The notes beneath the pieces are model-generated. The model saw only the letters and a list, made by a program, of their open reading frames with translations, was not told the origin of the DNA and did not search any database. From G963674665 sp964609625 (lineage in GTDB: Bacteria > Desulfobacterota > Desulfovibrionia > Desulfovibrionales > Desulfovibrionaceae), in NCBI GenBank assembly GCA_964609625.1, contig CAZSRS010000007.1:83334-147333 (forward strand): 64,000 bases of DNA, in the 5' to 3' direction. The position numbers were made by a program, and so were the translations under genes. Within the stretch, counting starts at the first letter, position 1. Every line of letters starts with the position of its first letter. This document shows positions 24,758-33,412 of the stretch, in pieces.

Positions 24758-25132
24758 ATGGCGGAAGCCCGTGGCATGAAAACCCTCGGGGAGCGGGTCT
24801 ACACCTGTCCGGTGGAGTTGGCCCTGCAGGTCATCGGCGGCAAATGGAAACCCCTGATCCTCTGGCATCTCGGCACGGACGGGACCCTGCGCTTCGGCCA
24901 GTTGAAACGCAGCATGCCCGCCATCACCCAGAAGATGCTCACACAGCAGCTGCGCGAGCTGGAGGCCGACGGCTTGGTCCTGCGCCGGGTCTACGCCCAG
25001 GTGCCGCCCAAGGTGGAGTACTCGCTCACGGAATTGGGCGACAGCGTGATGCCGCTGATGCGCCAGCTTTGCGCATGGGGGCGCGCCTTGGAAGCCATAC
25101 ACCGCGAGCGCGAGATGGAATCGGTGGCCTGA
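24758..25132 (+). CDS. HxlR-family winged-helix regulator
   Basis: A 124-residue HxlR-type (DUF24) regulator. The signature CPVELALQVIGGKWKPLILWHL places a cysteine (Cys17) where redox-sensing members such as YodB have theirs. The recognition helix is ITQKMLTQQLRELEADGLV and the wing VPPKVEYSLTELG. The divergent nitroreductase-flavin reductase operon is its probable target. GGAG-type ribosome-binding sequence precedes the ATG. Family is certain; the inducer (quinone, aldehyde or oxidant) is inferred from relatives. Confidence 0.93.
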   Translation: MAEARGMKTLGERVYTCPVELALQVIGGKWKPLILWHLGTDGTLRFGQLKRSMPAITQKMLTQQLRELEADGLVLRRVYAQVPPKVEYSLTELGDSVMPLMRQLCAWGRALEAIHREREMESVA

Positions 25133-25271
25133 ACGCCTCCAATCGGGAGAGAGAAGCAGGGATCTTGTGCAGGGTATTATGAAAGAGAACGGGGGCCGAT
25201 GCTGCATGGCCCCCCCTTTCAGATGTCATTGGCCCGGACGTGGCGCGGAGGAAGCGCCCCGGCTCCGGATG

Positions 25272-25577
25272 TTACCACCCCGGCGGAGGCGGCGGCGGGT
25301 ATGGGCGCGGCCCTGGTGGTGGCGGCAAACCAAGGCTGCGGATGGTCGGAGGATTCAGCTGGCCGTCGGCGGGCAAGCCATTGTCCCATTGATAGCGCCG
25401 GAGCGCATCGCGGGTCTGCGGGCCGAAGACGCCGTCCGGTGGACCGGCGCCGTACCCCATTTGGTTCAACCTGAATTGCGTTTCCCGAACGATATGAGGG
25501 GCGTATCCATAGGCCACCATAACGCTGGTCGCAATGAAGGTCAGAACCAGAAACACAATGAGCAGTCTTTTCGCCAT
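25272..25577 (-). CDS. Membrane-anchored peptidoglycan-binding domain protein
   Basis: A 101-residue protein: an N-terminal membrane or signal segment (AKRLLIVFLVLTFIATSVMVAYGY), one PG_binding_1 domain (TQFRLNQMGYGAGPPDGVFGPQTRDALRRYQWDNGL), and a proline-rich tail ending PPPPPPGW. It should bind the cell wall from the periplasmic side. The AGGAGG ribosome-binding site in front of ATG 25577 is excellent. It stands alone between two plus-strand genes. No enzymatic domain is present. Confidence 0.87.
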   Translation of the reverse strand: MAKRLLIVFLVLTFIATSVMVAYGYAPHIVRETQFRLNQMGYGAGPPDGVFGPQTRDALRRYQWDNGLPADGQLNPPTIRSLGLPPPPGPRPYPPPPPPGW

Positions 25578-25857
25578 GTTTCCCTCCTGGTATTCGCACT
25601 GCAAACGACTCGATCCATGTCCAGTTTCCCTTGTAAAATACTCCCAACATCCGGTAGTGTCCAGGAAATAGTTCTTTTTTCCGGTTCGGGATGCTGGCCG
25701 GCCCGGAACAGGCCGGGCACGAAAATGGAGACGACATCCACCCCCCGCGGGTTGACAGGAAGCATACGCCTGGGAACCGCATCCGGGAAAATTCTGTCAA
25801 TTCCCTGGGCCACGGTATATGTACCGAGATACCCGCACGTAGAAACGAGGAACAGCA

Positions 25858-27399
25858 GTGGACATATACACTCCGGAAACGCCCTCCCATTCCCGCGCGG
25901 TCCTTGCGGGCAACATTCTGCTCGGGGCCTTCGTTGCCCTGGTATTCGTCCAGACCTTCACGAACAACCTGGCCGACTTCGACCTCTGGTGGCGGCTGGC
26001 GACCGGGAGGCTGATCCACGAGAGCGGTGAACTGCCCAGACGTGACGTCTTTTCCTACCTCCCCACCATGGAGCCTTGGGTCCTGCACGGCTGGCTCACG
26101 GATCTCCTGTTCTACACTCTCAACAGGGTCTTCAACGGCGGCGAGGGATTGCAGCTGTTGCGCTGGAGTCTGCTCCTGGGCAGCTTGTATCTTTGTTGGA
26201 TCACCGCGCGCCTGCGCGGCGGCTCCACGCTCAGCGCAGTGCTCTGCCTGCTGCTGACGCGCGAGGTCTTCAGTTTCGGCTTTCCCGTGATCCGGGCCCA
26301 AGCGTTCACCTACTTTTTTTTCGCATTTTTCATCTGGTGGCTGGAGCGGTTGCGCGCGAAGGGCAGCTGGTCCCGGGCCTGGGTTCTGTCCCCCCTGCTC
26401 TGTCTCTGGGCCAATCTGCATCCTGGATTCCTGGCTGGGATCGGCGTACTGGGGCTGTATGCCGCCGGCCAATGGCGCACGCCGCGCAGGGCGCTATTGC
26501 TTCTGGCGGTGGCCACCGCGGGCGCCGTTCTGTCCCTCGTGAATCCCTATGGCCTGGACTTCTGGCGCCAGGCGTTGCTCGTGAGCACGACACCCGCCGT
26601 GGACGTCACGGAATGGCTGCCGGTCTGGAAGACGCTGTTGCACGGCGACCGTCGGTCCATCAGCCTTCTGTTCGTGGGGTTGTTGGCAACGTCGGTGGCC
26701 CTGACCCTATGGCGCAGGCGCATCGACCTCACCGCGGCGCTCGTCTTGGGGGCCACTGCCGTTCTCGCCTTCCAGCACAATCGTCATATCGTGTTCTTCG
26801 GCATTTCCTTCGCCATCTTTGTCCCGGAAATGATGCGCGAGGCCATGCAGGCGTTCCACAACTCCGTTCCGGTGCGTCGGTACGCCCCAAGTCTGGGCGC
26901 GTTGCTGCTCGGTGCATATTTTCTCTTCTGTTTCCTGCCGGTACCGAAATTCCTAGGGCAGCACTTGCTGGTGCAACCGTCGCGCTTGCTGTACGTGGGG
27001 CCGCTGTTGCAACAGCAGGTACCACGTGGAACGGCCTACTACCCGGTGGAGGCCCTGCTCTTCCTGCAACGCAACGGCCTGGAGGGCAATCTGGCCACGC
27101 ATCTGGCCTGGGGCGGCCTGATGGTCTGGGCTGCCTACCCCAAGTGCCGCATAGCCTTTGACGGCCGGAACGAATCGGTCTTTCCCCTCGAGACACGCAC
27201 CCTTTACTTTGACTTCATCCTGGCCAGACCTGGTTGGCGGATATTTTTGGAGCGCTTTCACACGGACATCCTGATTCTCAGACCATTCGAGGAGATAGCC
27301 GTGTTGATGCGCAAGGAACCAGGCTGGACAACGCTCTACGAGGATCCCGGCAGCATACTGCTGGTGCGGGAGGAACGTGCCGGGGCAGCCTCATACTGA
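25858..27399 (+). CDS. Polytopic membrane protein, GT-C glycosyltransferase-like
   Basis: A 513-residue integral membrane protein with about ten hydrophobic segments. The short acidic first loop (FTNNLADFDLWWRLATGRLI) has the acidic-plus-Trp pattern seen in GT-C-fold glycosyltransferases and related membrane proteins. A C-terminal soluble part begins near residue 365 (VPRGTAYYPVEALLFLQRNG). Starts at a GTG with AGGA upstream. I infer a lipid-linked sugar transferase or similar envelope role, but no family-specific catalytic motif is certain. It has no operon partners; a hairpin follows at 27406. Confidence 0.7.
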   Translation: MDIYTPETPSHSRAVLAGNILLGAFVALVFVQTFTNNLADFDLWWRLATGRLIHESGELPRRDVFSYLPTMEPWVLHGWLTDLLFYTLNRVFNGGEGLQLLRWSLLLGSLYLCWITARLRGGSTLSAVLCLLLTREVFSFGFPVIRAQAFTYFFFAFFIWWLERLRAKGSWSRAWVLSPLLCLWANLHPGFLAGIGVLGLYAAGQWRTPRRALLLLAVATAGAVLSLVNPYGLDFWRQALLVSTTPAVDVTEWLPVWKTLLHGDRRSISLLFVGLLATSVALTLWRRRIDLTAALVLGATAVLAFQHNRHIVFFGISFAIFVPEMMREAMQAFHNSVPVRRYAPSLGALLLGAYFLFCFLPVPKFLGQHLLVQPSRLLYVGPLLQQQVPRGTAYYPVEALLFLQRNGLEGNLATHLAWGGLMVWAAYPKCRIAFDGRNESVFPLETRTLYFDFILARPGWRIFLERFHTDILILRPFEEIAVLMRKEPGWTTLYEDPGSILLVREERAGAASY

Positions 27400-27405
27400 G
27401 GTGCA

Positions 27406-27430
27406 ATCAAAACTCGTTCTGCGTTTTGAT
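27406..27430 (+). terminator. Inverted repeat just after the membrane-protein gene
   Basis: ATCAAAAC (27406-27413) pairs with GTTTTGAT (27423-27430) across a 9-base loop, starting 7 bp after the stop. It is placed like a terminator. Confidence 0.5.
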
Positions 27431-27448
27431 CGAGGCGGACAGGCAAAC

Positions 27449-27516
27449 GCGGTTTCGCCAGGCCTTGTGCGGGCTTCGTTCGCGGCAAGGCGTCCTGCCC
27501 CGCGATACCAAACCGC
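27449..27516. other. Nested inverted repeats in a 145-bp intergenic gap
   Basis: Outer arms GCGGTTT/AAACCGC (27449-27455, 27510-27516) enclose inner arms CCTTG/CAAGG (27463-27467, 27486-27490). The arrangement could fold as a branched RNA or be part of an intergenic repeat family. No coding sense. Confidence 0.35.
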
Positions 27517-27544
27517 GCTCTTCGCTGGCGATGGCAATGCGGCA

Positions 27545-28063
27545 TCAGGAATTGTTCGGTAAAATCTTCAGCTCCGAGGCGTCCAATTCCTGGTTCGGCT
27601 CCTCTGTGGCGGTCTGCTGTTCGGATTCGAACTTCTTACGCGCGAGCAAAAGCTTGAGTTCGCTTTCCTGAAACTTGGAGAGCCCGGAAAACTCGAGTCC
27701 TGAAATCGACTGCCCGCTTCGTGTCACCTTGGCGGGCAAGTTTTTCATGATGGTGGTGTTCTTGTCGATTAGGTCGAATTGGACTTCCTGCCCATGAACG
27801 AGGTCATAATCCGTATCCAACGGAGTGATTCCAACACCGGAGGAACTGATATCCTGGATCTGGGCTGAGCCCATGTGAAACCCGAAGTCGAGATCCATGC
27901 CGTCCACACTGACGCGTTCGGCCTTGCGGCGTTCCACTCCCTGTTCTACAAGTTGCATGGTCACCATGAACTGTCCGCCGCAACGAGGGCACCGCACGGT
28001 CTTGTCTATGGCGGAATCGGGGATGTTTCCCTTGACACTGCAATGCTCGCATCTGACCTGCAT
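27545..28063 (-). CDS. PilZ domain protein with N-terminal zinc ribbon
   Basis: A 172-residue protein. Residues 1-32 form an MJ0042-type zinc ribbon with cysteines at 5, 8, 25 and 28 (CEHCSVKGNIPDSAIDKTV then CPRC). A PilZ domain follows: RRKAERVSVDG supplies the RxxxR cyclic di-GMP motif, and QIQDISSSGVGI the D/N-x-S-x-x-G motif, so ligand binding looks intact. A charged C-terminal helix ends in NNS. AGGGGGAC precedes the ATG. It is divergent from the RHH-ParA cluster, whose ParA carries the same sort of zinc ribbon. Confidence 0.9.
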   Translation of the reverse strand: MQVRCEHCSVKGNIPDSAIDKTVRCPRCGGQFMVTMQLVEQGVERRKAERVSVDGMDLDFGFHMGSAQIQDISSSGVGITPLDTDYDLVHGQEVQFDLIDKNTTIMKNLPAKVTRSGQSISGLEFSGLSKFQESELKLLLARKKFESEQQTATEEPNQELDASELKILPNNS

Positions 28064-28081
28064 GGCGTCCCCCTGTATAAA

Positions 28082-28093
28082 AATGGTACCATT
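28082..28093. promoter_or_regulatory. Perfect palindrome upstream of the zinc-ribbon PilZ gene
   Basis: AATGGTACCATT (28082-28093), 19 bp before the start at 28063 and flanked by TATA words on both sides (TATAAAAATGG...ATTGCTATA), so it probably lies in or near the -10 region. A repressor site is a reasonable inference. Confidence 0.4.
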
Positions 28094-28704
28094 GCTATAA
28101 AGTTACCAAATCCTCGGTAAAGAGTAAAGCATTTCACCGCGGTTTGTCAGGAGTTGACCGCCCCCTGATTCACCGACCGCACACATACCCCTGGCAGTTG
28201 CACGCACCTGCCCTTCGAATGCTGCTGTTGTTCGAAACCGAACCACACGACGGAAACAATCCACGAAACATCGAATAAGGACATACGCAGCTGCCTCCTT
28301 GAAGACATTGCTGGCATTTCCCTGGCAGGTGGTGTACACTGTGTCGTAGTTCAGGAATTATCAGGGCGGTTTGATCCCGGACCTGCGTCGTGTTCCATGT
28401 CCGCGTCGCTGCCACGGCCTGATCGGAAAAGAATGTTCGCCCGGCAGGAACACGGCCACGGGCGTTCAAATGCTTGCAAAGACACTGCAAGGACGGTGCA
28501 CAACCGCAATGAACAGTGGATATCCGCCAACCACCGAGTCATCCAGGTTGCTGGAATTCTGCGTGCGCGCGCCAGGGCCGCGCGTCAAATTGCAAGCGTT
28601 GGAAGGGCATACAATTTGCGTGGGTTGACAAAAATACACTTGCCAACCAGATTTGGATCAGTCCAACGCGGACTTTTCCAACACCCCGCTCAAGGAGCCT
28701 TGTC
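28094..28704. other. Gene-free stretch with a candidate promoter
   Basis: About 600 bp between divergent genes. No credible coding frame. A perfect TTGACA lies at 28625-28630, 75 bp before the RHH gene; the -10 box 17 bp later is poor (CAGATT). Confidence 0.4.
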
Positions 28705-29175
28705 ATGGAAAGGGAACAAAAACGGACTGATATACTATCCGAGATTCTCAACACTCCTGAAGACATACAGGCCATGCAGACCGACGATCTGGAGAAAATC
28801 ATCTACCGTGATCCAAAGGAGTTGCAGCGCGTCGTACACAGGGCCTTCAGGCTTTCCGATTTCCGGACACCGGCAATCGGCGCCGAGCTGAAACGATTGA
28901 TCGAGCCGGAAAAAGACGACGATCTCGAACACCAGTCATTCCATCTCACTTCTCTGAACAAGAAGAAGACTACCATCTACTTTTCGAAAAAGATTCACTT
29001 GATGCTCAAGTCCGCAAAGTACCGCATCCGAAAGATGGTCGAACCAGAACTTTCGAACAAGATTTCCATGTCCAGCATCATCAACAACGCCCTGATCATT
29101 GTGTTGCACGAATTCGACATGAAGGGTGAGAAGAGCGTTTTACTCAAGCAAATCGTCAAGAAACTGAACAAGTAA
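28705..29175 (+). CDS. Ribbon-helix-helix-like DNA-binding protein, probable ParA partner
   Basis: A 156-residue protein with an acidic helical N-terminal half and a basic C-terminal half. About residues 88-145 look like a ribbon-helix-helix unit: strand KKKTTIYFSKKI, helix HLMLKSAKYRIRKMV, turn, helix SMSSIINNALIIVLHEF. Small RHH proteins next to ParA ATPases usually bind a centromere-like DNA site. AAGGAG precedes the ATG. The ParA gene starts 63 bp downstream. I do not recognise a named family; the RHH call rests on the residue pattern and the neighbourhood. Confidence 0.55.
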   Translation: MEREQKRTDILSEILNTPEDIQAMQTDDLEKIIYRDPKELQRVVHRAFRLSDFRTPAIGAELKRLIEPEKDDDLEHQSFHLTSLNKKKTTIYFSKKIHLMLKSAKYRIRKMVEPELSNKISMSSIINNALIIVLHEFDMKGEKSVLLKQIVKKLNK

Positions 29176-29238
29176 TCTGACAATTCCGTTTGCAGTAACG
29201 TCATCAGCGCATGATGCGAGGTTTGAACTGGAGACGCA

Positions 29239-30105
29239 ATGGAAATAGTATGTCCGAAATGCAATTTCAAGCGCACACTTGACGACAGCAAGATTCCCAG
29301 CAAGCGGGCCATCGTGCACTGCAAGGCCTGTGACCATCGCTTCCCCTTGCGGCGCGCGCGCTCCATCGGGGTGATGATCAGCAAGGGCGGAGTGGGAAAG
29401 ACCACCACTTCCGTCAATCTGGCCCATGGCCTTGCGCTCAGGGATTACCGCGTCCTGCTGGTGGACACCGACACGCAAGGACAGTGCGCCTATCTGCTGG
29501 GAGTGAAGCCCAAAACAGGGCTCACGGAACTGGTGCGCGGCGACCTGGAAGCCCGCGACGCGGTCGTCAAGGCCCGTGACGGCCTCTGGCTGCTGGCCGG
29601 CGGCAAGTCGCTCACCGAGGTCAAGCGTATTATCGACCGCAAGGACTTCGGCGGCGAGTCCACCCTTGCCGAAATCCTCACTCCCCTGGAGGTGAACTAC
29701 GACTTCATCGTCGTGGATACCGCCCCAGGCTGGGACCCCCTGGCAGTGAACGTGCTGTTTTACGTCAAGGAAGTCCTGGTCCCGGTTTCCCTGGAAGTCA
29801 TGTCTGTCCAGGGACTTTCCGAATTCCTCAAGAGCTTCGCCGCCATCAAAAAATACAACAAGCATTTGGAACTCAGATACATCCTCCCGACCTTCCTGAA
29901 CCGCAGCAACAGAAACTCTTCGGAGATCCTCGAGGGCTTCGAAAAGCTATACGGGAGGTACCTGTGTCAGCCTATCCGCTACAGTCCTCGGCTGGCCGAG
30001 GCCCCTGGCTACGGAATGACGATCTATGAATATGCCGGTGGCGACAAGGTTGTTGGCGACTTCAGGGCACTTGTCAACGAGGTCATCAACAGCGAAGAGC
30101 TCTAA
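29239..30105 (+). CDS. ParA/MinD-type ATPase with N-terminal zinc ribbon
   Basis: A 288-residue protein. Residues 1-35 form an MJ0042-like zinc ribbon (Cys5, Cys8, Cys28, Cys31), directly fused to a ParA-type P-loop ATPase from about residue 42. The deviant Walker A is SKGGVGKTTT, followed by LLVDTDTQGQ (A') and FIVVDTAPGWD (Walker B). These ATPases form DNA- or membrane-bound dimers and position cargo such as DNA, chemosensory arrays or flagella. An N-terminal zinc ribbon is an unusual addition, possibly a DNA- or protein-contact element. It sits between an RHH-like gene and a histidine kinase gene whose frame overlaps its 3' end. Confidence 0.9.
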   Translation: MEIVCPKCNFKRTLDDSKIPSKRAIVHCKACDHRFPLRRARSIGVMISKGGVGKTTTSVNLAHGLALRDYRVLLVDTDTQGQCAYLLGVKPKTGLTELVRGDLEARDAVVKARDGLWLLAGGKSLTEVKRIIDRKDFGGESTLAEILTPLEVNYDFIVVDTAPGWDPLAVNVLFYVKEVLVPVSLEVMSVQGLSEFLKSFAAIKKYNKHLELRYILPTFLNRSNRNSSEILEGFEKLYGRYLCQPIRYSPRLAEAPGYGMTIYEYAGGDKVVGDFRALVNEVINSEEL

Positions 30106-32257
30106 CCGCCGGCTGACCGCGTTCCTCATCGCCGTCCTGCTCGTCGGTATTGTCCCGGTACCGGCGTTTTGCACCGCGACTCCGCCCCCTCACTGGAGCG
30201 GGGCACTTCCCGACAACCTCCTGGTACTGCGTAGCGGAGTCAAGGAATACGATCTCGGCCATCTGGTCAGGATACTCCGGGACCCATCCGGGAAACTCGG
30301 CATCGAGGACGTCAGTTCCCCGAGCTTCCGCGGGCGTTTCCTTCCCAGCACCGGCACGGCTCCCGGTTTCGGGATCAGTACCGATGTCTTTTGGATGGAA
30401 TTCACCCTTCTCGATCAGGCACCTGGGCTCCACTGGCTGCTGGAAATCGCCCACCCCTTGCTGGACTACGTCACGCTCTACTTCCCGCAGCGGTCGACGC
30501 GCCCGGACGCTGTGTCAGGCTATCTCGTCCTGCACGGCGGCGATGCCCTGCCTTTCGACTCCCGCGAAATACTCCACCGCAATTTCGTCTTTGAACTCCC
30601 CACGGAACCGGACGTCGCCGCGGTCTGTTATCTCCGCGTGCAAACCCAGTCCTCGATGCTGCTCCCCCTGACCGTCTGGGAGCGGGAGGCATTCCGGCAA
30701 CAGGACCAGAACGCGCTGCTCGCGCTCGGCATCTATTATGGCGTGCTGTTGGTGATGCTCCTCTACAACTTCTTCCTCTATCTCTCCCTCAAGGACGATA
30801 CCTACCTCTGGTATGTACTGTGCACCGCCGCCTACGTGCTGCTCCAGGGGGGGCTCAACGGCCTCACCTACCAGTACCTCTGGCCCGGATCACCATGGTT
30901 GAACCATGCCATGCTCCCTGCTTCCCTGTTCGCCTGCACTGGGCTTACTGTGCACTTTGCCGGCGTCTTTCTCGGAGTCCGCCGACAATTTCCCGGCGCC
31001 TTGCTTCTCTATCGGGGGCTTATCGCCTGCTCGATGCTCTTCATGCCGCTCTCCTTCATGATCCCTTACAGAATCAGCATGAATGTCGGCGTGCCCCTGG
31101 CCATCCTGGCCATACTCACCTTACTCGTCACCGGCGTGGCCAGTTGGATGCGCGACTACAAGCCGGCGCGGTTCTTCCTCATCGGCTGGAGCGTGTTTCT
31201 CGCCGGCCAACTCATCAACGCCTTGAATAGGGGCTATGGTCTGCTGCCCAGCAACTTTTTCACCCTCTACTGCGGGCAGATCGGCTCCGCCCTGCAGGTG
31301 GTGCTCCTGGCACTGGCGCTGGCGGACCGAATCAAGGTCATCCAGGAGGAGAAGCAACAGGCCCAGGTGAGTGCCCTGGACGCCCTGCGCACCGCGGATC
31401 TGCTCAACGACAAACTCCTAGAGTACAACCGCAACCTCGAACAAATGGTCGAGGAGCGTACCAGGGAGTTGACCACGGCCAACAGACAGCTCCGGGAAAT
31501 GGACCGCCTGAAATCCGACTTCCTCGCCAATGTCTCCCACGAACTGCGCACCCCCTTGACCTCGATCATCGGCTTCGCCGAAGTCATCCGGGAGCGTCTG
31601 GAAAACCAACCGACCACCGCCCAGCCCGAAGGAAAACGGGCGAATCTGGACAAGATAATGCGGTTCGCGGGGATCATCTCCTCGGAAGGCGACCGGCTCA
31701 CGCGGTTGATCAACGACGTGCTCGACCTCTCCAGACTCGAGGCCGGAAAGGTTGTGTGGCGGATGGAACCCAACGACATCGCCGAAATCGTCCAGGAATC
31801 CCTGGCCGCCACCAGCCCCCTCTTCGAGCAAAAAGGCCTGGAGGTGCACTGCCACGTGGAGCAGGGACTGCCACCGCTCTGCTGCGACAAGGACCGCGTG
31901 GTCCAGGTCTGCATCAACCTCCTGGCCAACGCGGCCAAGTTCACCAAGAACGGGCACGTGCGCTGCACTGTCCAGCGCCACGACGACGCGATCTGCATCG
32001 CAATCGCCGACACGGGCCAGGGAATCCCGTCCCAGGATATGGAGAGCATCTTCGACAAGTTCAAGCAATCCGGGGACACGCTCACTTCCAAGCCAAAGGG
32101 CTCCGGCCTCGGCCTGCCCATCTGCCGGCAGATCGTCAACCAGCACGGCGGCGAGATCCGGGTCCGCAGCATCCTGGGGCAAGGCAGCGTGTTCATCGTC
32201 TCCCTGCCCCTGCGTCACCATGATCCGGAATCCACCCAGGACAGCGCTGACGCATGA
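30026..32257 (+). CDS. 7TMR-DISM sensor histidine kinase
   Basis: Up to 743 residues. A signal-like N-terminus and a 7TMR-DISM extracellular beta-sandwich (about residues 45-215) precede seven membrane helices (about 225-430), a coiled coil (IQEEKQQAQVSALDALRTAD ... NRNLEQMVEERTREL), a HisKA dimerisation domain with phospho-acceptor His (FLANVSHELRTPLTSIIGF) and a HATPase domain (N box NLLANAAKFTKNG, G1 IADTGQGIP, G2 KGSGLGLPI). No receiver is attached. The longest frame overlaps parA by 80 bp and lacks a clear ribosome-binding site; a TTG at 30071 is another option. DISM domains are thought to sense carbohydrates or similar ligands. Confidence 0.88.
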   Translation: MNMPVATRLLATSGHLSTRSSTAKSSNRRLTAFLIAVLLVGIVPVPAFCTATPPPHWSGALPDNLLVLRSGVKEYDLGHLVRILRDPSGKLGIEDVSSPSFRGRFLPSTGTAPGFGISTDVFWMEFTLLDQAPGLHWLLEIAHPLLDYVTLYFPQRSTRPDAVSGYLVLHGGDALPFDSREILHRNFVFELPTEPDVAAVCYLRVQTQSSMLLPLTVWEREAFRQQDQNALLALGIYYGVLLVMLLYNFFLYLSLKDDTYLWYVLCTAAYVLLQGGLNGLTYQYLWPGSPWLNHAMLPASLFACTGLTVHFAGVFLGVRRQFPGALLLYRGLIACSMLFMPLSFMIPYRISMNVGVPLAILAILTLLVTGVASWMRDYKPARFFLIGWSVFLAGQLINALNRGYGLLPSNFFTLYCGQIGSALQVVLLALALADRIKVIQEEKQQAQVSALDALRTADLLNDKLLEYNRNLEQMVEERTRELTTANRQLREMDRLKSDFLANVSHELRTPLTSIIGFAEVIRERLENQPTTAQPEGKRANLDKIMRFAGIISSEGDRLTRLINDVLDLSRLEAGKVVWRMEPNDIAEIVQESLAATSPLFEQKGLEVHCHVEQGLPPLCCDKDRVVQVCINLLANAAKFTKNGHVRCTVQRHDDAICIAIADTGQGIPSQDMESIFDKFKQSGDTLTSKPKGSGLGLPICRQIVNQHGGEIRVRSILGQGSVFIVSLPLRHHDPESTQDSADA

Positions 32258-32366
32258 AACGCCACAGGTCTTGCCTTGGCGGCCCGGAACAGGTAGCAGC
32301 CAACCTGACCCGCATCGCCCCCACCGCCTGGTGATGGCAACGGAACCACGAGGAGAATCGCGACCC

Positions 32367-33392
32367 ATGACCTTGATCCCCCCTGCCGTCTGCATCTGCG
32401 GTGCCGCCGCCGAGGCCCTTGAGGCCAGAACCGCCCTTGCCGCCCTGGGCGTGGCCGTGCAGGCCTTTCTGCTACTGCCCTGGGAAACGCCGCGGGTACC
32501 GGAAGCCGGATTGTTGGTCGTGAACCCGGCGGATTTGCCGCGCCTCCCCCTGCTCCTGGCCACGTCCAGGCCGCGCAAGGCCATGAAGCTCCTCGCGCCC
32601 CTGTTGCGCGACGACCCCCAACGCGAGGTGCACCGCGACTTCGCGAGCTTCCTGGAGGCCGTGCGCGAAAGGCTCGGACAGGAGCACCCCGGACTGTTCC
32701 CCCGGCGTCCGGATCCGGACAACCGCCGCATGTTCGACTACGAGCGCTCCCTGCTGCCCAACAGGTATCTGGCCTTGCTGGAGCAGGACGTACACAGCCT
32801 GGAGCAGGCCTTTGTCGCCAGTGGCCTGTCCATCGGCTATCCGGGCTGGAGCCTGCTCTACTATAGCTGCTTGTGCTCCCTGCGGCCCGAGGTCCGCAAC
32901 CTGGTGGTGGAGACCGGCACCAACGCTGGCTGCTCCACCATTGTCCTGGCCCAGGCCCTGAAGGATTCGGGGTATGCCGGCCGCGTGCTCACGGTGGATC
33001 TGGACCCGACCGTGCTGGAGACTGCCCGCCGCAATCTGGCCCTGGCCAGGGTGGAGGAAAACGTCACCCTGCACCAGGAGGACAGCGTGGCCTTTCTCTC
33101 GACCCTGGGGGCGCGCCTGCGGCCCGACGAGGCCGTGAGCTTCGCTTTCCTCGACGGCTGCCACGAGGCACCGCACGTGGAGAACGAATTCGCGGCCCTG
33201 CACCCCTACCTGGACCGGCGCTCCTGCGTGTTCTTCGACAACGTGGCCGAGGAGGACGGCGTGGCCCTAGCCCTGCTCCGCATCCAGAAACGCTTCGGCG
33301 GCAACGTGGTGCACTTTGAAAACACCTCCTGGCACCCTCCGGGGCAGGCGTTGTGGCAGAACCAGGGCGGCCCGCTTCTGCCCGGGGCTTGA
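32367..33392 (+). CDS. Class I SAM-dependent methyltransferase
   Basis: A 341-residue protein. The first ~150 residues are not recognised; the rest is a Rossmann methyltransferase resembling CmcI/Methyltransf_24 types, with motif I VVETGTNAGCSTIVLAQAL, a VDLDPTVLETARRN acidic loop, and FAFLDGCHEAPHVENEFAAL followed by CVFFDNV. The start at 32367 uses AGGAG 10 bases upstream; an ATG at 32334 is possible. It lies 109 bp after the kinase gene and just ahead of the PAS kinase gene, so all three may be transcribed together. The substrate is unknown. Confidence 0.82.
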   Translation: MTLIPPAVCICGAAAEALEARTALAALGVAVQAFLLLPWETPRVPEAGLLVVNPADLPRLPLLLATSRPRKAMKLLAPLLRDDPQREVHRDFASFLEAVRERLGQEHPGLFPRRPDPDNRRMFDYERSLLPNRYLALLEQDVHSLEQAFVASGLSIGYPGWSLLYYSCLCSLRPEVRNLVVETGTNAGCSTIVLAQALKDSGYAGRVLTVDLDPTVLETARRNLALARVEENVTLHQEDSVAFLSTLGARLRPDEAVSFAFLDGCHEAPHVENEFAALHPYLDRRSCVFFDNVAEEDGVALALLRIQKRFGGNVVHFENTSWHPPGQALWQNQGGPLLPGA

Positions 33393-33412
33393 CCGCGACG
33401 CGGAAAGACTCC

